From Xanthobacter oligotrophicus (GTDB taxonomy: Bacteria > Pseudomonadota > Alphaproteobacteria > Rhizobiales > Xanthobacteraceae), in NCBI RefSeq assembly GCF_008364685.1, contig NZ_VTTL01000015.1, positions 1 through 64,000 of the forward strand: DNA of 64,000 nt, read 5' to 3'. The notes under the pieces are model-generated. The model was not told the DNA's origin. It made no database searches and saw only the letters and a program-made list of their open reading frames with translations. Position 1 is the first letter of the stretch. Each line of letters begins with the position of its first letter. This document shows positions 8,210 to 19,889 of the stretch, piece by piece. Made by a program: the position numbers and the translations under genes.

Positions 8210-10291
8210 TCACCCCACCGCGCGGCGCACCGCCTCGGCCACCTTCTCGACGGTGAAGCCGAACAGGGGCCACAGATCCTTCTCCGGGGCGGATTCGCCG
8301 AAGCGGTCGATGCCGATGACGGTCACGCCCTCCTCTCGGGTGCCGGTCAGGCCGCGCCAGCCGCGGGTGACGCCCGCTTCCACCGCCACCACCGGCACAC
8401 CCTTCGGGAACAGCGCCGCGCGCTCGGTCTCGGTCAGCGCCTCGAAGCGCTCACGGCAGGGCATGGAGACGATGCGGGTCGCAATGCCCGCCGTGTCCAG
8501 CGCCTCGGCTGCCGCCACCGCCAGCTTCACCTCGGAGCCGGTGGCCACCAGGATGGCGCGGGGCACCCCCTCGCTCTCGCGCAGCACATAGCCGCCGCCG
8601 GCAATGGCCTCCACCTGCGCGTCCGAGCGCGGCCACACCGGCAGGTTCTGGCGCGACAGGATGAGGGCGGAAGGGCCGTCGGTGCGGGTCAGCGCCGCAT
8701 GCCAGGCGGCGAGCGTTTCCACCGTGTCGCAGGGGCGCCACACGTCGAGGTTGGGGATGAGGCGCAGACTCTCCACGTGCTCCACCGGCTGGTGGGTCGG
8801 GCCATCCTCGCCGAGGCCGATGGAATCGTGGGTGAGGATGTAGATCACTCTTTGGCCCATGAGCGCGCTCATGCGCATGGCGTTGCGGGCATAGTCCGAG
8901 AACACCAGGAAGGTGGCCACGAACGGGATGAAGCCGCCGTGCAGAGCGATGCCGTTGGCCATGGCCGACATGCCGAACTCGCGCACGCCGTAATAGATCT
9001 GGTTGCCGGCCGGATCGCGCGTCACCGGCACCGCGCCGGGAAAGGTGGTGAGGTTGGAATGGGCAAGGTCCGCCGAGCCGCCGAGAAATTCCGGCACCGC
9101 CGGGGCGAGCGCGGCCAGGGCCTGCTGGCTCGCCTTGCGGGTCGCCACCGTCTCGGCCTTCTCAAGGGTGGTCTTCAGCACCGTCGCATAGGTGTCGGCG
9201 AACACGGGGGAGAGGTCACCCTTGAGGCGGCGGCGGAACTCGGCCGCCTCCTTGGGATAGGCGCGCTCGTAGGCCACCATGCGGGCCTCCCACGCCTGCT
9301 GGCGCGCGGCACCCACCTTGCGGGCGTCCCACTGGGCATAGATGTCTTCCGGGATCTCGAAGGGGGCATGATCCCAGCCCATGGCGGTGCGGGTGCGGGC
9401 GATCTCGTCCGGTCCGAGCGGGGCGCCGTGGGTGTCCTGGTGGCCCTGCTTCGTGGGCGCGCCGCGGCCGATGACGGTCTTGCAGCAGATGAGGGAAGGC
9501 TTGCCCTGCGCCAGCGCCGCCTCGGTGGCGGCGCGCACGGCGGCGGGATCGTGGCCGTCCACGTTGCGCACCACATGCCAGCCATAGGCCTCGAAGCGGG
9601 CAGGGGTGTCGTCCGCGAACCACTCCTCCACCTTGCCGTCGATGGAGATGCCGTTGTCGTCATAATAGGCGACGAGCTTGCCGAGGCCGAGCCGGCCGGC
9701 GAGCGAACAGGCCTCGTGGCTCACGCCCTCCATCAGGCAGCCGTCGCCGAGGAAGACGAAGGTGCGGTGATCGACGATCGCAAGGCCCGGCCGGTTGAAC
9801 TGGGCGGCCAGCGTCTTCTCGGCGAGCGCCATGCCCACCGCATTGGCGAGGCCCTGGCCCAGGGGGCCGGTGGTGGTCTCCACGCCGGGGGTCATGCCGT
9901 ATTCGGGATGGCCGGGGGTGCGCGAATGGACCTGCCGAAAGCGCTTCAGCTCCGCCACCGGCAGGTCGTAGCCGGTGAGATGGAGCAGCGCGTAGATCAG
10001 CATGGAGCCGTGCCCGTTGGACAGCACGAAGCGGTCGCGGTCGGGCCACGCGGGGTCGGCGGGATTGTGGCGCAGGTGCTCGCGCCACAGCACGGCGGAG
10101 ATGTCCGCCATGCCCAGCGGCGCGCCGGGATGGCCGGATTTCGCCTGCTCCACGCCATCCATGGCGAGCGCGCGCAGGGCCGCCGTCACCGGCCAGGCGA
10201 GGGAGCCGGGGCTGCGGTCCAGCGTCGGGACGGCGTCTGCCGTGGTGGCCTGTGTGGCGGTGGCCTGCGTGGTCCTGGCGTGAGCAGTCAT
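8210..10291 (-). CDS. cbbT: transketolase (cbb operon)
   Basis: A thiamine-diphosphate enzyme that moves two-carbon units in the regenerative part of the Calvin cycle. At 693 residues it has the normal length. Visible motifs are the ThDP site [13 protein letters not shown], the GHQDTHGAP active-site histidine region, the central [10 protein letters not shown] and the pyrimidine-domain [20 protein letters not shown]. The ATG at 10291 has a GGGAG ribosome site; longer readings upstream are low-complexity. The N-terminus carries an unusual Thr/Ala/Gln-rich stretch of about 25 residues before the conserved domain. Confidence 0.95.
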   Translation of the reverse strand: MTAHARTTQATATQATTADAVPTLDRSPGSLAWPVTAALRALAMDGVEQAKSGHPGAPLGMADISAVLWREHLRHNPADPAWPDRDRFVLSNGHGSMLIYALLHLTGYDLPVAELKRFRQVHSRTPGHPEYGMTPGVETTTGPLGQGLANAVGMALAEKTLAAQFNRPGLAIVDHRTFVFLGDGCLMEGVSHEACSLAGRLGLGKLVAYYDDNGISIDGKVEEWFADDTPARFEAYGWHVVRNVDGHDPAAVRAATEAALAQGKPSLICCKTVIGRGAPTKQGHQDTHGAPLGPDEIARTRTAMGWDHAPFEIPEDIYAQWDARKVGAARQQAWEARMVAYERAYPKEAAEFRRRLKGDLSPVFADTYATVLKTTLEKAETVATRKASQQALAALAPAVPEFLGGSADLAHSNLTTFPGAVPVTRDPAGNQIYYGVREFGMSAMANGIALHGGFIPFVATFLVFSDYARNAMRMSALMGQRVIYILTHDSIGLGEDGPTHQPVEHVESLRLIPNLDVWRPCDTVETLAAWHAALTRTDGPSALILSRQNLPVWPRSDAQVEAIAGGGYVLRESEGVPRAILVATGSEVKLAVAAAEALDTAGIATRIVSMPCRERFEALTETERAALFPKGVPVVAVEAGVTRGWRGLTGTREEGVTVIGIDRFGESAPEKDLWPLFGFTVEKVAEAVRRAVG

Positions 10292-10583
10292 GGCTCGTCT
10301 CCCTTCAACCTTCATTGCCCCTTCGCGGTCGTCCCGCCTTCCCCGGCGCGGGGGAGGGGTGGGAAAGGGGGGTGCCATGGCCATAGGTCCGGGATCGCGA
10401 AGGTGGCGGCACCAGACCCCCTCGCGTGTCTCCCCTGCGCGGGGAGGAAAATCATGTCGCCGCAAAAGGGAGGCGGGGAGGGCGGCAGCCACGCGTCCGA
10501 AACACCCCTAAGGCTGGGCTCCCGGACGTGCCGCCCTCCCCCTCACCCTTCCCCCGGCGCGGGGAAGGGGAAGCGTGCGCGCC
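10292..10583. other. 292-bp intra-operon spacer between cbbP and cbbT
   Basis: No gene is visible. The spacer holds GC-rich inverted repeats: CCCCGGCGCGGGG around 10340-10356, CCCCTGCGCGGGG around 10432-10446 and a third CCCC-GGCG-CGGGG around 10552-10570. Each would form a short stable hairpin in the cbb mRNA. They resemble the hairpins at about 8173-8200 and 25401-25431. Confidence 0.55.
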
Positions 10584-11459
10584 TCAGCCGGCGCGGCGTT
10601 TCCTGTCGATCAGCTTCATGATCAGCGGCGTCAGCAGCAGCTGCATGGCGAGATCCTGCTTGTTGCCGGGGATGACGATGGAGTTCGCCCGCGACATGAA
10701 GCTGTCGTGGATCATCGACAGCAGGTACGGAAAATCGATGCCGTGGGGGTCGCGGAAGCGGATGACGACCATCGATTCGTCCGGCGTCGGGATCCAGCGC
10801 GCGGCGAACGGGTTGGAGGTGTCCACCGTCGGCACGCGCTGGAAGTTGATGTCGGTCTCGGTGAATTGCGGGCAGATGTAGCGCACGTAATCGGGCATGC
10901 GCCGCAGGATGGTGTCGGTGACATCTTCCGTGGAATAGCCGCGGGTGGACTTGTCGCGATGGATCTTCTGGATCCACTCGAGATTGATCACCGGCACCAC
11001 GCCGATCTTCAGGTCGGCATGCTGGGCAAGGTTGATGTCGTCGGTCACCACCGCGCCGTGCAGGCCTTCGTAGAACAACAGGTCGGTACCGGCGCCCACG
11101 TCCTCCCAGTCGGTGAAGTTGCCGGGCTCGGCGCCGTAGAGCTTGGCCTCCTGGGCGTCGTGGACATAGTGGCGGGTGCGGCCGGCGCCGGTGGCGCCAT
11201 AGTCCTTGAACAGGGTGCCCAGCTCGTCGAGCAGGTTGGTGTCGGGCGAGAAATGGCTGAAGTGGCGGTTGCCCTTGGTCGCCTCGGCGGCCATCAGCTC
11301 ACGCATTTCCAGGCGGTTGTAGCGGTGGAAGGCGTCGCCCTCCACGAAGGCGGCCTTGACCTTCTCACGGTAGAAGATCTGCTCGAAGGTGCGCTTCACG
11401 GAAGTCGTCCCGGCGCCCGACGAACCGGTGACGACGATGATGGGATGCTTGATGGACAT
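10584..11459 (-). CDS. cbbP: phosphoribulokinase
   Basis: Phosphorylates ribulose 5-phosphate to the RuBisCO substrate ribulose 1,5-bisphosphate, using ATP. The 291-residue protein is the octameric proteobacterial type: P-loop GSSGAGTTS at residues 12-20, then the conserved VEGDAFHRYNR and HFSPDTNLLDEL segments and LFYEGLHGAV with the Walker B-like acidic residue. NADH activation is usual for this family. It starts 36 bases after cbbF. Only cbbL and cbbP are unique to the Calvin cycle, so this gene confirms autotrophy. Confidence 0.97.
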   Translation of the reverse strand: MSIKHPIIVVTGSSGAGTTSVKRTFEQIFYREKVKAAFVEGDAFHRYNRLEMRELMAAEATKGNRHFSHFSPDTNLLDELGTLFKDYGATGAGRTRHYVHDAQEAKLYGAEPGNFTDWEDVGAGTDLLFYEGLHGAVVTDDINLAQHADLKIGVVPVINLEWIQKIHRDKSTRGYSTEDVTDTILRRMPDYVRYICPQFTETDINFQRVPTVDTSNPFAARWIPTPDESMVVIRFRDPHGIDFPYLLSMIHDSFMSRANSIVIPGNKQDLAMQLLLTPLIMKLIDRKRRAG

Positions 11460-11495
11460 GGAGTGCTCGGCTCTTCTGTGTCTTGGCTGCCGGGA

Positions 11496-12560
11496 TCAGA
11501 TGAACAGGCCGCGCCGCGCGAACAGCGGCGAGCGCTCGCCGTGGCCCGAGGGCTCCAGGTGATAGCGGGCGGCGCGGGCCACCTCGTCGCGCGAGCCGAA
11601 GATGAAGGGCACGCGCTGGTGCACGCCGGTGGCCGACAGGTCGAGGATCGAGCCGCGCCCGTCGATGGCCGAGCCCTGGGCCTGTTCCATCAGGAAGGCC
11701 ACCGGGAAGGCTTCGTAGAGCAGGCGCAGGCGGCCGTGGGTGTAGCCCTTGCGGCCGTCGCCGGGATACAGATAGATGCCGCCGCGCTGGAAGATGCGGT
11801 GCGCATCCGCCACCATGGACGCCACCCACCGCATGTTGAACTCGCGCTCGCGCGGGCCCTTCTTGCCGGCCAGGCAATCGTCCACATAGGCGCGGATCGG
11901 ATCGTCCCAGTGGTGGTAGTTCGACATGTTGATGGCGAACTCGGCCGCGCCTTCCTTCACCCGCACCGCCGCGTTCACGAGACGGAAGGTGCCTTCCTGA
12001 TCAAGGGCGAAGTGCCAGGTGCCGGCGCCCACCGTGAGCATCAGCGCGGTGTGCGGCCCGTAGATCACATAGCCGCCGGCGAGCATGGCGCGCCCGTTCT
12101 GCAGGAAGGCGGCGACGCTGGCGGCGTCGGTGCCGTCCTGGTGCGGGAACACGGCGAAGATGGTGCCCACCGAGATGCAAGTGTCGATGTTGGACGAGCC
12201 GTCCAGCGGGTCGATGGCCACCAGCAGCGGGGCTGCGGGATCGAGCAGCACCGGCGCGTCGTTCTCCTCGGAGGCGACGGCGGCGACGGGCGCCTTGCGC
12301 AGGGCGTTGATGACCATGTCGTTGGAGATGATGTCGAGCGCCTTCTGGCCCTCGCCGGCTTCGCCGGACGAGAGGGTGCGCGCGAGGTCGCCGGCGAGCG
12401 GCCCCTCGGCGATGGCGCGGGCGAGCTGGATGGTGCCTGCGGCGAGCGCGTCGAGGGTCGCGGCGACATCGCGGCGGCGGGCGTCCTCGCCCGCCCATTC
12501 CTCGAGGGCGCAGGCAAGCGTGATTCCGGGTGCGGCGGCGCGATGATCGGCGGTTGGCAT
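11496..12560 (-). CDS. cbbF: class I fructose-1,6-/sedoheptulose-1,7-bisphosphatase
   Basis: Removes the 1-phosphate from fructose 1,6-bisphosphate and probably from sedoheptulose 1,7-bisphosphate. From the ATG at 12560 the protein has 354 residues: SEEN at 97-100 and [10 protein letters not shown] at 117-126 bind metal and phosphate, MSNYHHWD and GGIYLYPGD are substrate-side motifs, and an Arg/Lys-rich allosteric N-terminus is absent. A GGGAG box lies about 10 bases upstream of the start. It is preceded by a 194-bp spacer from cbbX. Confidence 0.95.
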   Translation of the reverse strand: MPTADHRAAAPGITLACALEEWAGEDARRRDVAATLDALAAGTIQLARAIAEGPLAGDLARTLSSGEAGEGQKALDIISNDMVINALRKAPVAAVASEENDAPVLLDPAAPLLVAIDPLDGSSNIDTCISVGTIFAVFPHQDGTDAASVAAFLQNGRAMLAGGYVIYGPHTALMLTVGAGTWHFALDQEGTFRLVNAAVRVKEGAAEFAINMSNYHHWDDPIRAYVDDCLAGKKGPREREFNMRWVASMVADAHRIFQRGGIYLYPGDGRKGYTHGRLRLLYEAFPVAFLMEQAQGSAIDGRGSILDLSATGVHQRVPFIFGSRDEVARAARYHLEPSGHGERSPLFARRGLFI

Positions 12561-12754
12561 GGCGGTCGTCTCCCTCGAGCCCGCTTTGGAACGCGATTGC
12601 TGCGCAACCGGGTCGCCAGGCGGTCTCTGTCCTTGGTTCTGGAGGGGATTCACCGATCAGGCCGTGACAGCATGACCGGATCCGGCTCCAAGGGTCCTCT
12701 CCGCGCGGCCCGTTCGGCGGGCCGTCATCGGTGTTTTTGGTCCCGCAGCCTGTT

Positions 12755-13708
12755 TCAGGCGTTGCGGGGCTTGTAGTCGGGGGCATCGATGCCCCCCGAG
12801 AACACACGGCTGGCGCGCACGTCGCCTTCGGTGATGGTCGAGAGCGCGGCGCGGTCGGCGAGGCCCCCGTCCTCGAACAGGCGCAGCGACAGGCGCAGGC
12901 GCATGCGGTCGAGGGCGTTGCGGATGGACCGCGCATTGGCGAAATTGGGCTGTGCCCGGCGCTTGGTGACATACTCCTCCAGCGCCACCTCGGCCTCGGG
13001 GCTGAAGGTGTAGTCGGCCGCCTCCGCCATGGTCCTGGCGATGGAGACCAGCTCGGCGTCCTCGTAGTCGGGGAAGTCGATGTGGTGGGCGATGCGCGAG
13101 CGAAAGCCGGGATTGCTCTCGAAGAAGCGATCCATGCGGTCCTTGTAGCCGGCGAGGATCACGACCAGATCGTCCCGCTGGTTTTCCATGACCTGGAGCA
13201 GGATCTCGATGGCTTCCTGCCCGTAATCCCGCTCGTTTTCGGGCCGGTACAGATAATAAGCCTCGTCTATGAAGAGGACCCCGCCCATGGCTTTCTTAAG
13301 AATCTCTTTTGTTTTCGGTGCCGTGTGGCCGATATATTGACCCACGAGATCGTCCCGCGTCACCGAGACAAGATGACCACGTCGCACATATCCCAGGCGA
13401 TGGAGGATCTGCGCCATCTTGAGGGCGACGGTGGTCTTGCCGGTGCCGGGGTTGCCGGTGAAGGCCATGTGCAGGGTCGGCGCGCCGGAGGTCAGGCCCA
13501 GCGTTTCCCGGGCGCGGCCGATGACGAGGTGGGCCGCGATCTCGCGGATGCGACGCTTGACCGGCTTGAGACCGATGAGATCGGCCTCCAGTTCGGCCAG
13601 GAATTCAGGCACTTCGCTCTCGGTAAAGAGAGCGCCGAGGTCGAGCCTGCCCTCGGCGGCCTCGGCCGGCAACGCGGCGGTCGGTGCGGAAAAGGCTGTG
13701 TTGAGCAT
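12755..13708 (-). CDS. cbbX: red-type RuBisCO activase CbbX
   Basis: An AAA+ motor that pulls on the RuBisCO large-subunit C-terminus to release inhibitory sugar phosphates, activated by ribulose 1,5-bisphosphate in studied relatives. In its 317 residues I see Walker A GNPGTGKT (85-92), the pore-loop region [10 protein letters not shown], Walker B VLFIDEA (144-150) and the sensor/arginine-finger part around [11 protein letters not shown]. Its place right after cbbS agrees with the red-type large and small subunits. Confidence 0.97.
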   Translation of the reverse strand: MLNTAFSAPTAALPAEAAEGRLDLGALFTESEVPEFLAELEADLIGLKPVKRRIREIAAHLVIGRARETLGLTSGAPTLHMAFTGNPGTGKTTVALKMAQILHRLGYVRRGHLVSVTRDDLVGQYIGHTAPKTKEILKKAMGGVLFIDEAYYLYRPENERDYGQEAIEILLQVMENQRDDLVVILAGYKDRMDRFFESNPGFRSRIAHHIDFPDYEDAELVSIARTMAEAADYTFSPEAEVALEEYVTKRRAQPNFANARSIRNALDRMRLRLSLRLFEDGGLADRAALSTITEGDVRASRVFSGGIDAPDYKPRNA

Positions 13709-13774
13709 CGCTCGAACCTCGGCTTAAGTTGCGCGGTGGGAACGGCCGCGCTGGTGAAGTGGCAAGACGTTGAA

Positions 13775-13876
13775 GCATTTTCAAGCGAAGTGGGAACCGG
13801 TTCGCGTGAAGAAAATGCGTAAAGACAATATTTTAGAGCGATTTCCGTGAGCAAGGGCGAGAGGAAATCGCTCTAA
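13775..13876. repeat. two-hairpin palindromic element between cbbS and cbbX
   Basis: Two hairpins in tandem. The first pairs GCATTTTC (13775-13782) with GAAAATGC (13811-13818) and extends inward through TTCAAGCGAA/TTCGCGTGAA. The second is a perfect 14-bp stem, TTAGAGCGATTTCC (13833-13846) with its complement at 13863-13876. From memory, both sequences resemble intergenic palindromes frequent in Hyphomicrobiales. On the operon mRNA they lie directly after the cbbS stop, where they could shield cbbLS mRNA from 3' decay or cause partial termination before cbbX. Confidence 0.8.
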
Positions 13877-13885
13877 TCGGTTCGA

Positions 13886-14287
13886 TCAGCCGGCGGAATA
13901 CTGCCGGTGCTGCATGGAGTAGTGCTGGCTGCGGCCGGGGCCTTCGGTGCGCTCCAGGCGGAAGCCGTCTTCCACCGGCGGGCGCTGGACGATGAAGGAC
14001 AGGCGCACGGTCTCCCACCCGCGGGTGGAGTCGAAGGCATTGACCCGCACATAGCGCGTGGGGAAGGCGGAGCGGCAGCCGTCGATCTCGCCGACGACGC
14101 CGGCGGCGTCGCGCAGGTCGAACATGGGCGGGCCCCACATTTCCCAATAGGTGTTGCGCGGGTGCGGGTCGTCCGTGTGTTCGACCGAGACCGCCCAGCC
14201 CTGGTCCAGGCAGTATTGCACCTGGGCGCGGACCTGGGCCGGCGTGAGATCCGGCAGGAAGGAGAAGGTGCCTTGGGTGATGCGCAT
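13886..14287 (-). CDS. cbbS: RuBisCO small subunit, red type
   Basis: Caps the L8S8 RuBisCO holoenzyme. The 133-residue protein starts [15 protein letters not shown] and has [11 protein letters not shown] and the C-terminal extension ([21 protein letters not shown]) that in red-type enzymes forms a beta-hairpin filling the central channel. The extra tail separates it from green-type small subunits. The ATG has GAGAGGAAAC upstream and lies 11 bases after cbbL. Confidence 0.96.
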   Translation of the reverse strand: MRITQGTFSFLPDLTPAQVRAQVQYCLDQGWAVSVEHTDDPHPRNTYWEMWGPPMFDLRDAAGVVGEIDGCRSAFPTRYVRVNAFDSTRGWETVRLSFIVQRPPVEDGFRLERTEGPGRSQHYSMQHRQYSAG

Positions 14288-14298
14288 GTTTCCTCTCC

Positions 14299-15860
<1,562 letters not shown>

Positions 15861-16823
15861 ATGGCCTCCCACTGGACCCTGAAGCAGCTGCGCCTGGTGG
15901 CCCTTGCCGCGGCCTCCGGCTCCTACGCCAAAGCGGCGCAGGACATGGGTTTGAGCCCGCCGGCGGTGACCGCGCAGATGAAGGCGCTGGAGGAGGACCT
16001 CGGCGTTCCCGTGTTCGAGCGCGTCGACGGCCGGCTGCGACCGACCGCCGCTGGCGCGGAGCTTCTGGCCGCCCAGCAGCGCATCGCCCATGCCCTCCAG
16101 GAGGCGGAGCGGGCGATTTCGGCGCTCAAAAGCCCCGACCGCGGCTCGGTGGTGGTGGGGGTGGTCTCCACCGCGAAATATTTCGCGCCCATGGCGCTGG
16201 CGGCGTTCCGTAAGCGCCGGCCTGCGATCGAGCTGAAGCTGATGATCGGCAACCGGGAGGAGATCATCTCCGGCCTCATGAGTCTCGACCTCGACGTGGC
16301 GGTCATGGGCCGTCCACCGGCGGAGCTTGAGGCGGAGACCCAGATCCTCGGCGACCACCCCCACGTGGTCATCGCGCCGCCCGCACACCGCCTCATCGGC
16401 CGGCGCATCTCGCCCACGGAGCTTGCGAAGGAGCCCTTGCTGGTGCGCGAGCCGGGATCGGGCACCCGCATCCTCATGGAGCGGGTGTTCGAGGAGGCGG
16501 GCGTGGCCCAGCCGGCCATCGCCATGGAGATCGGCTCCAACGAGACCATCAAGCAGGCGGTGATGGCGGGGCTGGGCCTCTCCTTCATCTCCGCCCACAC
16601 GGTGGCGGCGGAGGTGGCGGACGGGCGCCTCAAGGTGCTGGAGGTGCAGGGCCTGCCGGTGGTGCGCCAGTGGCTGGTGGTGCGGGCGAAGGAAAAGCGC
16701 CTGCTGCCGGCGGGGCGGGCGCTGCTGGATTTCCTTGCCCGGGAGGGCGGCAGCTTCCTGCCGCAGATGCCGGAAGGCGAGGGCGGCCGCTGCTTCCTGC
16801 CGCAGAAGAAGCCGGCGGCGTAA
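15861..16823 (+). CDS. cbbR: LysR-type Calvin-cycle regulator CbbR
   Basis: A 320-residue LysR-type activator of the divergent cbb operon. The N-terminal winged HTH (about residues 6-65) includes GSYAKAAQDMGLSPPAVTAQM; the effector domain follows, with EPGSGTRILME in the ligand pocket. In Xanthobacter flavus NADPH strengthens CbbR binding, so the protein senses reductant. The ATG at 15861 sits 8 bases from an AGGA box that lies within a CbbR-type dyad, suggesting autoregulation. The extended C-terminus (EGEGGRCFLPQKKPAA) is not conserved. Confidence 0.96.
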   Translation: MASHWTLKQLRLVALAAASGSYAKAAQDMGLSPPAVTAQMKALEEDLGVPVFERVDGRLRPTAAGAELLAAQQRIAHALQEAERAISALKSPDRGSVVVGVVSTAKYFAPMALAAFRKRRPAIELKLMIGNREEIISGLMSLDLDVAVMGRPPAELEAETQILGDHPHVVIAPPAHRLIGRRISPTELAKEPLLVREPGSGTRILMERVFEEAGVAQPAIAMEIGSNETIKQAVMAGLGLSFISAHTVAAEVADGRLKVLEVQGLPVVRQWLVVRAKEKRLLPAGRALLDFLAREGGSFLPQMPEGEGGRCFLPQKKPAA

Positions 16824-16826
16824 GGG

Positions 16827-16900
16827 GCCCAAGCCCGCGCGGCGCCTGAGCGAAGGCCCCTAAAGCCCGCGCGGCGCCTGAGCGACGCCCGCTCGGGGCT
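16827..16900. repeat. tandem copy of the convergent-gap repeat (copy C)
   Basis: Two identical 23-base units (16831-16853 and 16863-16885), each starting AAGCCCGCGCGGCGCCTGAG, stand 32 bases apart just after the cbbR stop. The same core occurs at 53533, 55281 and 56337. The gap is between convergent genes (cbbR and yidC), as for two of the other copies. Confidence 0.8.
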
Positions 16901-16903
16901 GGT

Positions 16904-16942
16904 CACAAAAGAAAAGCGCCGCGCTCGAGGGGAGCGCGGCGC
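16904..16942 (-). terminator. terminator downstream of yidC
   Basis: An 11-bp perfect stem, GCGCCGCGCTC (16916-16926) with its complement at 16932-16942, and a 5-base loop. On the minus strand it is followed by TTTTCTTTTGTG, so it ends the rpmH-rnpA-yidC transcript. Confidence 0.8.
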
Positions 16943-16984
16943 CTTGTGTCGGGTCTGGAAGGCCGAGACCCTCGGCCTTCCGCC

Positions 16985-18811
16985 TCAGCCCTTGGCCGGC
17001 TGCTTCTTCTTGAAGGCCGACTTGATGTTGTCCCACAGCTCGATCTTCACGCCGTTGCGCTTCATGATCATGGCCTGCTGGCTGACCGAGAGCGTGTTGT
17101 TCCACGCCCAGTAGATCACCAGGCCGGCGGCGAAATGGGCCAGCATGAAGGTGAAGATGATGGGCATCCAGTTGAAGATCATCTGCTGGGTGGGGTCCGG
17201 CGGGGCCGGGTTCAGCTTCATCTGCACCCACATGGTGATGCCCATGATGATGGGCCACGCGCCCAGCATCAGGTAGCCACCGATGACCGGGACCGAGGAC
17301 GGATCCCACGGGATGAGCCCGAACAGGTTGAAGATGGTGGTGGGGTCGGGCGCCGAGAGGTCGCGGATCCAGCCGAAGAACGGCGCGTGCCGCATCTCGA
17401 TGGTCACGAACAGCACCTTGTACAGGGCGAAGAAGACCGGAATCTGGATCAGGATGGGCAGGCAGCCCGCCACCGGATTGATCTTCTCCTTCTTGTACAG
17501 CTCCATCAGCGCCTGCTGCTGCTTCACCTTGTCGTCGGCGTAGCGCTCGCGGATGGTGGTCACCTCCGGCTGCACCGCCTTCATCTTCGCCATGGAGGCG
17601 TAGGATTTGTTGGCGAGCGGGAAGAACAGGCCCTTCAGCGCCACCGTGATGATCAGGATGGCGACGCCGAAATTGCCCACCAGGCGATACAGCCAGTCGA
17701 TGGCGAGGAACAGCGGCTTGGTGATGAAGTAGAACCAGCCCCAGTCGATGAGCAGGTCGAAGCGGTCGATGCCGTAGCGCGTCTTGTAGCCGTCCACCAC
17801 CTGCACCACCTTGGCGCCGGCGAAGAGCTGGCCCTTAGCCGCGACGGTCGCGCCGGGCTCCACGGTGAGCGGGGCGGCGAGATAGTCGGCCTGGAAGGTC
17901 TGGGTGCCGGCGAAGGTGGAGGTGGAGAACTTGGCATCCACCTTCACGCTCTGGTCGGGGATGACGGTGGCCGCCCAATATTTGTCGGTGATGCCCAGCC
18001 AGCCGCCGGTGGCGGAGAAGGTGTGGGGCTTCTCCTTGTCCATCTTGGCGTAGGTGATCTCCTGCAGGCCGCTTTCGCCCAGCACGCCGATGAGGCCTTC
18101 GTGCAGGATGTAGAAGCCGGCCACGTGCGGGATGCCGTGGCGGGAGACGAGGGCGTAGGGATAGAGCGTCACCGCCGCGCCGGTCTTGTTCTCCACCTCG
18201 TCCTTCACCGCGAACATGTAATGGTCGTCGATGGTGTAGGTGCGGTGGAAGATCAGGCCCGCGCCGTTGTCCCAGCTGAGGGTCAGCGGGGTCTTCTCGG
18301 TCAGGGTGCCGCTGGTGGTCCACACGGTGTCGGGGCCGGGCACCTTCACGCCGGTGCCGGCGGCCGCGGTCCAGCCGAATTCCGCATAGAACGGATTGGG
18401 CGCGCCGGAGGGGGACAGGAGCACGATGTTCGGGCTCTTGGGGTCCACCGTCTCGTGATACTCGGTGAGCAGCAGGTCGTCCACGCGACCGCCCTTGAGC
18501 GCGATGGAGCCCTTGAGGCGCGGGGTCTCGATGGCGGTGCGGGGGGTCAGGGCGAGGGCTTCCTCGCGGGTCAGGGGCCGCGCCGGGACGGGGCTGCCCG
18601 CCTGCGGTACGCCGGCGGAGCCGGGGGTGGCCCCAGCTGTCGTGCCGGGTGTCGCACCCGGCGTCTGCTGCTGCGCCTGCTGGGCGATGCGCTGCTGCTC
18701 GGCCGCCTGGCGCTGGCGCTCGGCCTGTGGAATGCCGAAGAAGAATTGCCAGCCAATGAGGATCGCCAGCGACAGGCCGATGGCGATGAACATGTTGCGG
18801 TTGTCAGTCAT
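16985..18811 (-). CDS. yidC: membrane protein insertase YidC
   Basis: Inserts and folds inner-membrane proteins, alone or with SecYEG. The 608-residue protein has the N-terminal anchor ([20 protein letters not shown]), a Gln/Ala/Pro-rich linker, a large periplasmic domain with [14 protein letters not shown], and the five-helix core: [17 protein letters not shown], the amphipathic helix with MKAVQPEV, the [19 protein letters not shown] helix and the last helices around [10 protein letters not shown]. It ends in a Lys-rich tail. Its first codons overlap the end of rnpA by 8 bases. Confidence 0.97.
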   Translation of the reverse strand: MTDNRNMFIAIGLSLAILIGWQFFFGIPQAERQRQAAEQQRIAQQAQQQTPGATPGTTAGATPGSAGVPQAGSPVPARPLTREEALALTPRTAIETPRLKGSIALKGGRVDDLLLTEYHETVDPKSPNIVLLSPSGAPNPFYAEFGWTAAAGTGVKVPGPDTVWTTSGTLTEKTPLTLSWDNGAGLIFHRTYTIDDHYMFAVKDEVENKTGAAVTLYPYALVSRHGIPHVAGFYILHEGLIGVLGESGLQEITYAKMDKEKPHTFSATGGWLGITDKYWAATVIPDQSVKVDAKFSTSTFAGTQTFQADYLAAPLTVEPGATVAAKGQLFAGAKVVQVVDGYKTRYGIDRFDLLIDWGWFYFITKPLFLAIDWLYRLVGNFGVAILIITVALKGLFFPLANKSYASMAKMKAVQPEVTTIRERYADDKVKQQQALMELYKKEKINPVAGCLPILIQIPVFFALYKVLFVTIEMRHAPFFGWIRDLSAPDPTTIFNLFGLIPWDPSSVPVIGGYLMLGAWPIIMGITMWVQMKLNPAPPDPTQQMIFNWMPIIFTFMLAHFAAGLVIYWAWNNTLSVSQQAMIMKRNGVKIELWDNIKSAFKKKQPAKG

Positions 18812-19355
18812 GCCGGAAGGCTCCGTCGGCGGGCGTCGGCTTCATGTCGTCGGATGGGGGGATAGGTGTGCCGGCCGCGGCGCCGGCCCCTCCGGTGGAC
18901 GCGGGGTGCTCCGGCCGGCCTTCCGCCTTGCGGGCGCCGTGCGGAGCATTGGGGTCAGCCGCGTTGGGCTCGGATGCGCTGGTCTTCGGCGCACCGGTCT
19001 TTCGGATGTGCGTCTTGGCCCCCGGAACCTTGGGCGTGTGGACCTTGCGCACGCTGCGCTCGATCTCCCGTACCAGGGTCTCGAAGGGGGTGCGCAGCGC
19101 GGCTTCGCGCGCCACCAGCACGTAGTCGAAGCCGGGCCGGCCCGTTTCGGGCAGCACGCGGCGCACGGCCTCGCGCAGACGGCGGCGGATGCGATTGCGC
19201 ACCACCGAGTTGCCGGTCTTCTTGGTGACCGTGAAGCCCACGCGCACCGTTCCGGCATCGCCGCGATCGCGGCCCTGCATCAGGAACGAGGTCGCCCCGG
19301 CCCGTTCGGCCTTGGCGGCTGCGAGGAAGTCACGGCGTTTGCGGAGATGATCCAA
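18804..19355 (-). CDS. rnpA: ribonuclease P protein component
   Basis: The protein subunit of RNase P, which trims tRNA 5' ends. The signature RNR motif lies in [16 protein letters not shown], with [11 protein letters not shown] before it. No ATG fits; I chose the TTG at 19355 ([15 protein letters not shown]), which has GGAG nine bases upstream and gives 183 residues. A longer reading to 19463 overlaps rpmH. After the RnpA fold there is a Pro/Ala-rich extension of about 65 residues (from about [12 protein letters not shown]), poorly conserved and of unknown role. It lies between rpmH and yidC. Confidence 0.9.
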   Translation of the reverse strand: MDHLRKRRDFLAAAKAERAGATSFLMQGRDRGDAGTVRVGFTVTKKTGNSVVRNRIRRRLREAVRRVLPETGRPGFDYVLVAREAALRTPFETLVREIERSVRKVHTPKVPGAKTHIRKTGAPKTSASEPNAADPNAPHGARKAEGRPEHPASTGGAGAAAGTPIPPSDDMKPTPADGAFRHD

Positions 19356-19383
19356 GCTGGGCAGCTCCGCGAATGTCCACCCC

Positions 19384-19518
19384 TCAGGCGGACAGGCGCT
19401 GGCGGCCGTGGTTGCGGCGGGCGGCGATGATCTTGCGGCCGTTGCGGGTCGCCATGCGCGCACGGAAGCCGTGGCGGCGCTTGCGCACGAGCTTGCTGGG
19501 TTGATAGGTGCGCTTCAC
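19384..19518 (-). CDS. rpmH: 50S ribosomal protein L34
   Basis: A 44-residue ribosomal protein starting with [23 protein letters not shown], then [14 protein letters not shown]. The GTG at 19518 has a GGAG box 9 bases upstream. It is the first gene of rpmH-rnpA-yidC and is too short for routine length cut-offs. Confidence 0.96.
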   Translation of the reverse strand: MKRTYQPSKLVRKRRHGFRARMATRNGRKIIAARRNHGRQRLSA

Positions 19519-19889
19519 GGTCAAATCTCCGGGTATCTTGCGTGGCTTGAGGCATCGGACCCCGGCAGCGAAGCTGCGCCGGCGCTTGTGGCCGGCCCCC
19601 GTTCGCGGCTCGAAACCAGGTTTGATACCGAGTTCGACGCACGCAATGAGGTCTGGGCTCCGGCCGCCGCAGCCGCCTGAGTTCGGGGTCGGCTTATAGG
19701 GGCGGGAAGCCCGCGCGTCAATCCGGAGCGTGCGGGTTGGTATCGGAAGGTGACCGCGTCCGGTACCTGGGGCTTGGCACACGACCATCGCTGCTCTCTT
19801 CCGCAAGCCCCCCGCTTTGATCCACCCCCTTGCGCCCGCGCCTGCGCTTCGCTCTTGTGGCGGGACACTGGCACGGGAAGCCCGCGACC
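19519..19889. other. divergent spacer between rpmH and the glucan exporter
   Basis: A 371-bp gap without a gene. It holds the rpmH promoter (19693-19721) and about 170 bases of GC-rich rpmH leader. The right part leads into the exporter gene, whose ATG has GGGAAG nine bases upstream; no convincing promoter was found for that side. Confidence 0.6.
19693..19721 (-). promoter_or_regulatory. sigma-70-like promoter of rpmH-rnpA-yidC
   Basis: Read on the minus strand, TTGACG (19716-19721) and TATAAG (19693-19698) are 17 bases apart, a near-consensus housekeeping promoter. Transcription would start about 165 bases before the rpmH GTG. It is the best promoter match I noticed in the window. Confidence 0.75.

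Noticed and set aside
8699-10621. A 640-residue open frame antisense to cbbT
   Set aside because: Mirror of transketolase codon bias, with no start context and no recognisable motif.
10575-12776. A 733-residue open frame antisense to cbbP and cbbF
   Set aside because: Covers two clear genes on the other strand and has shadow composition.
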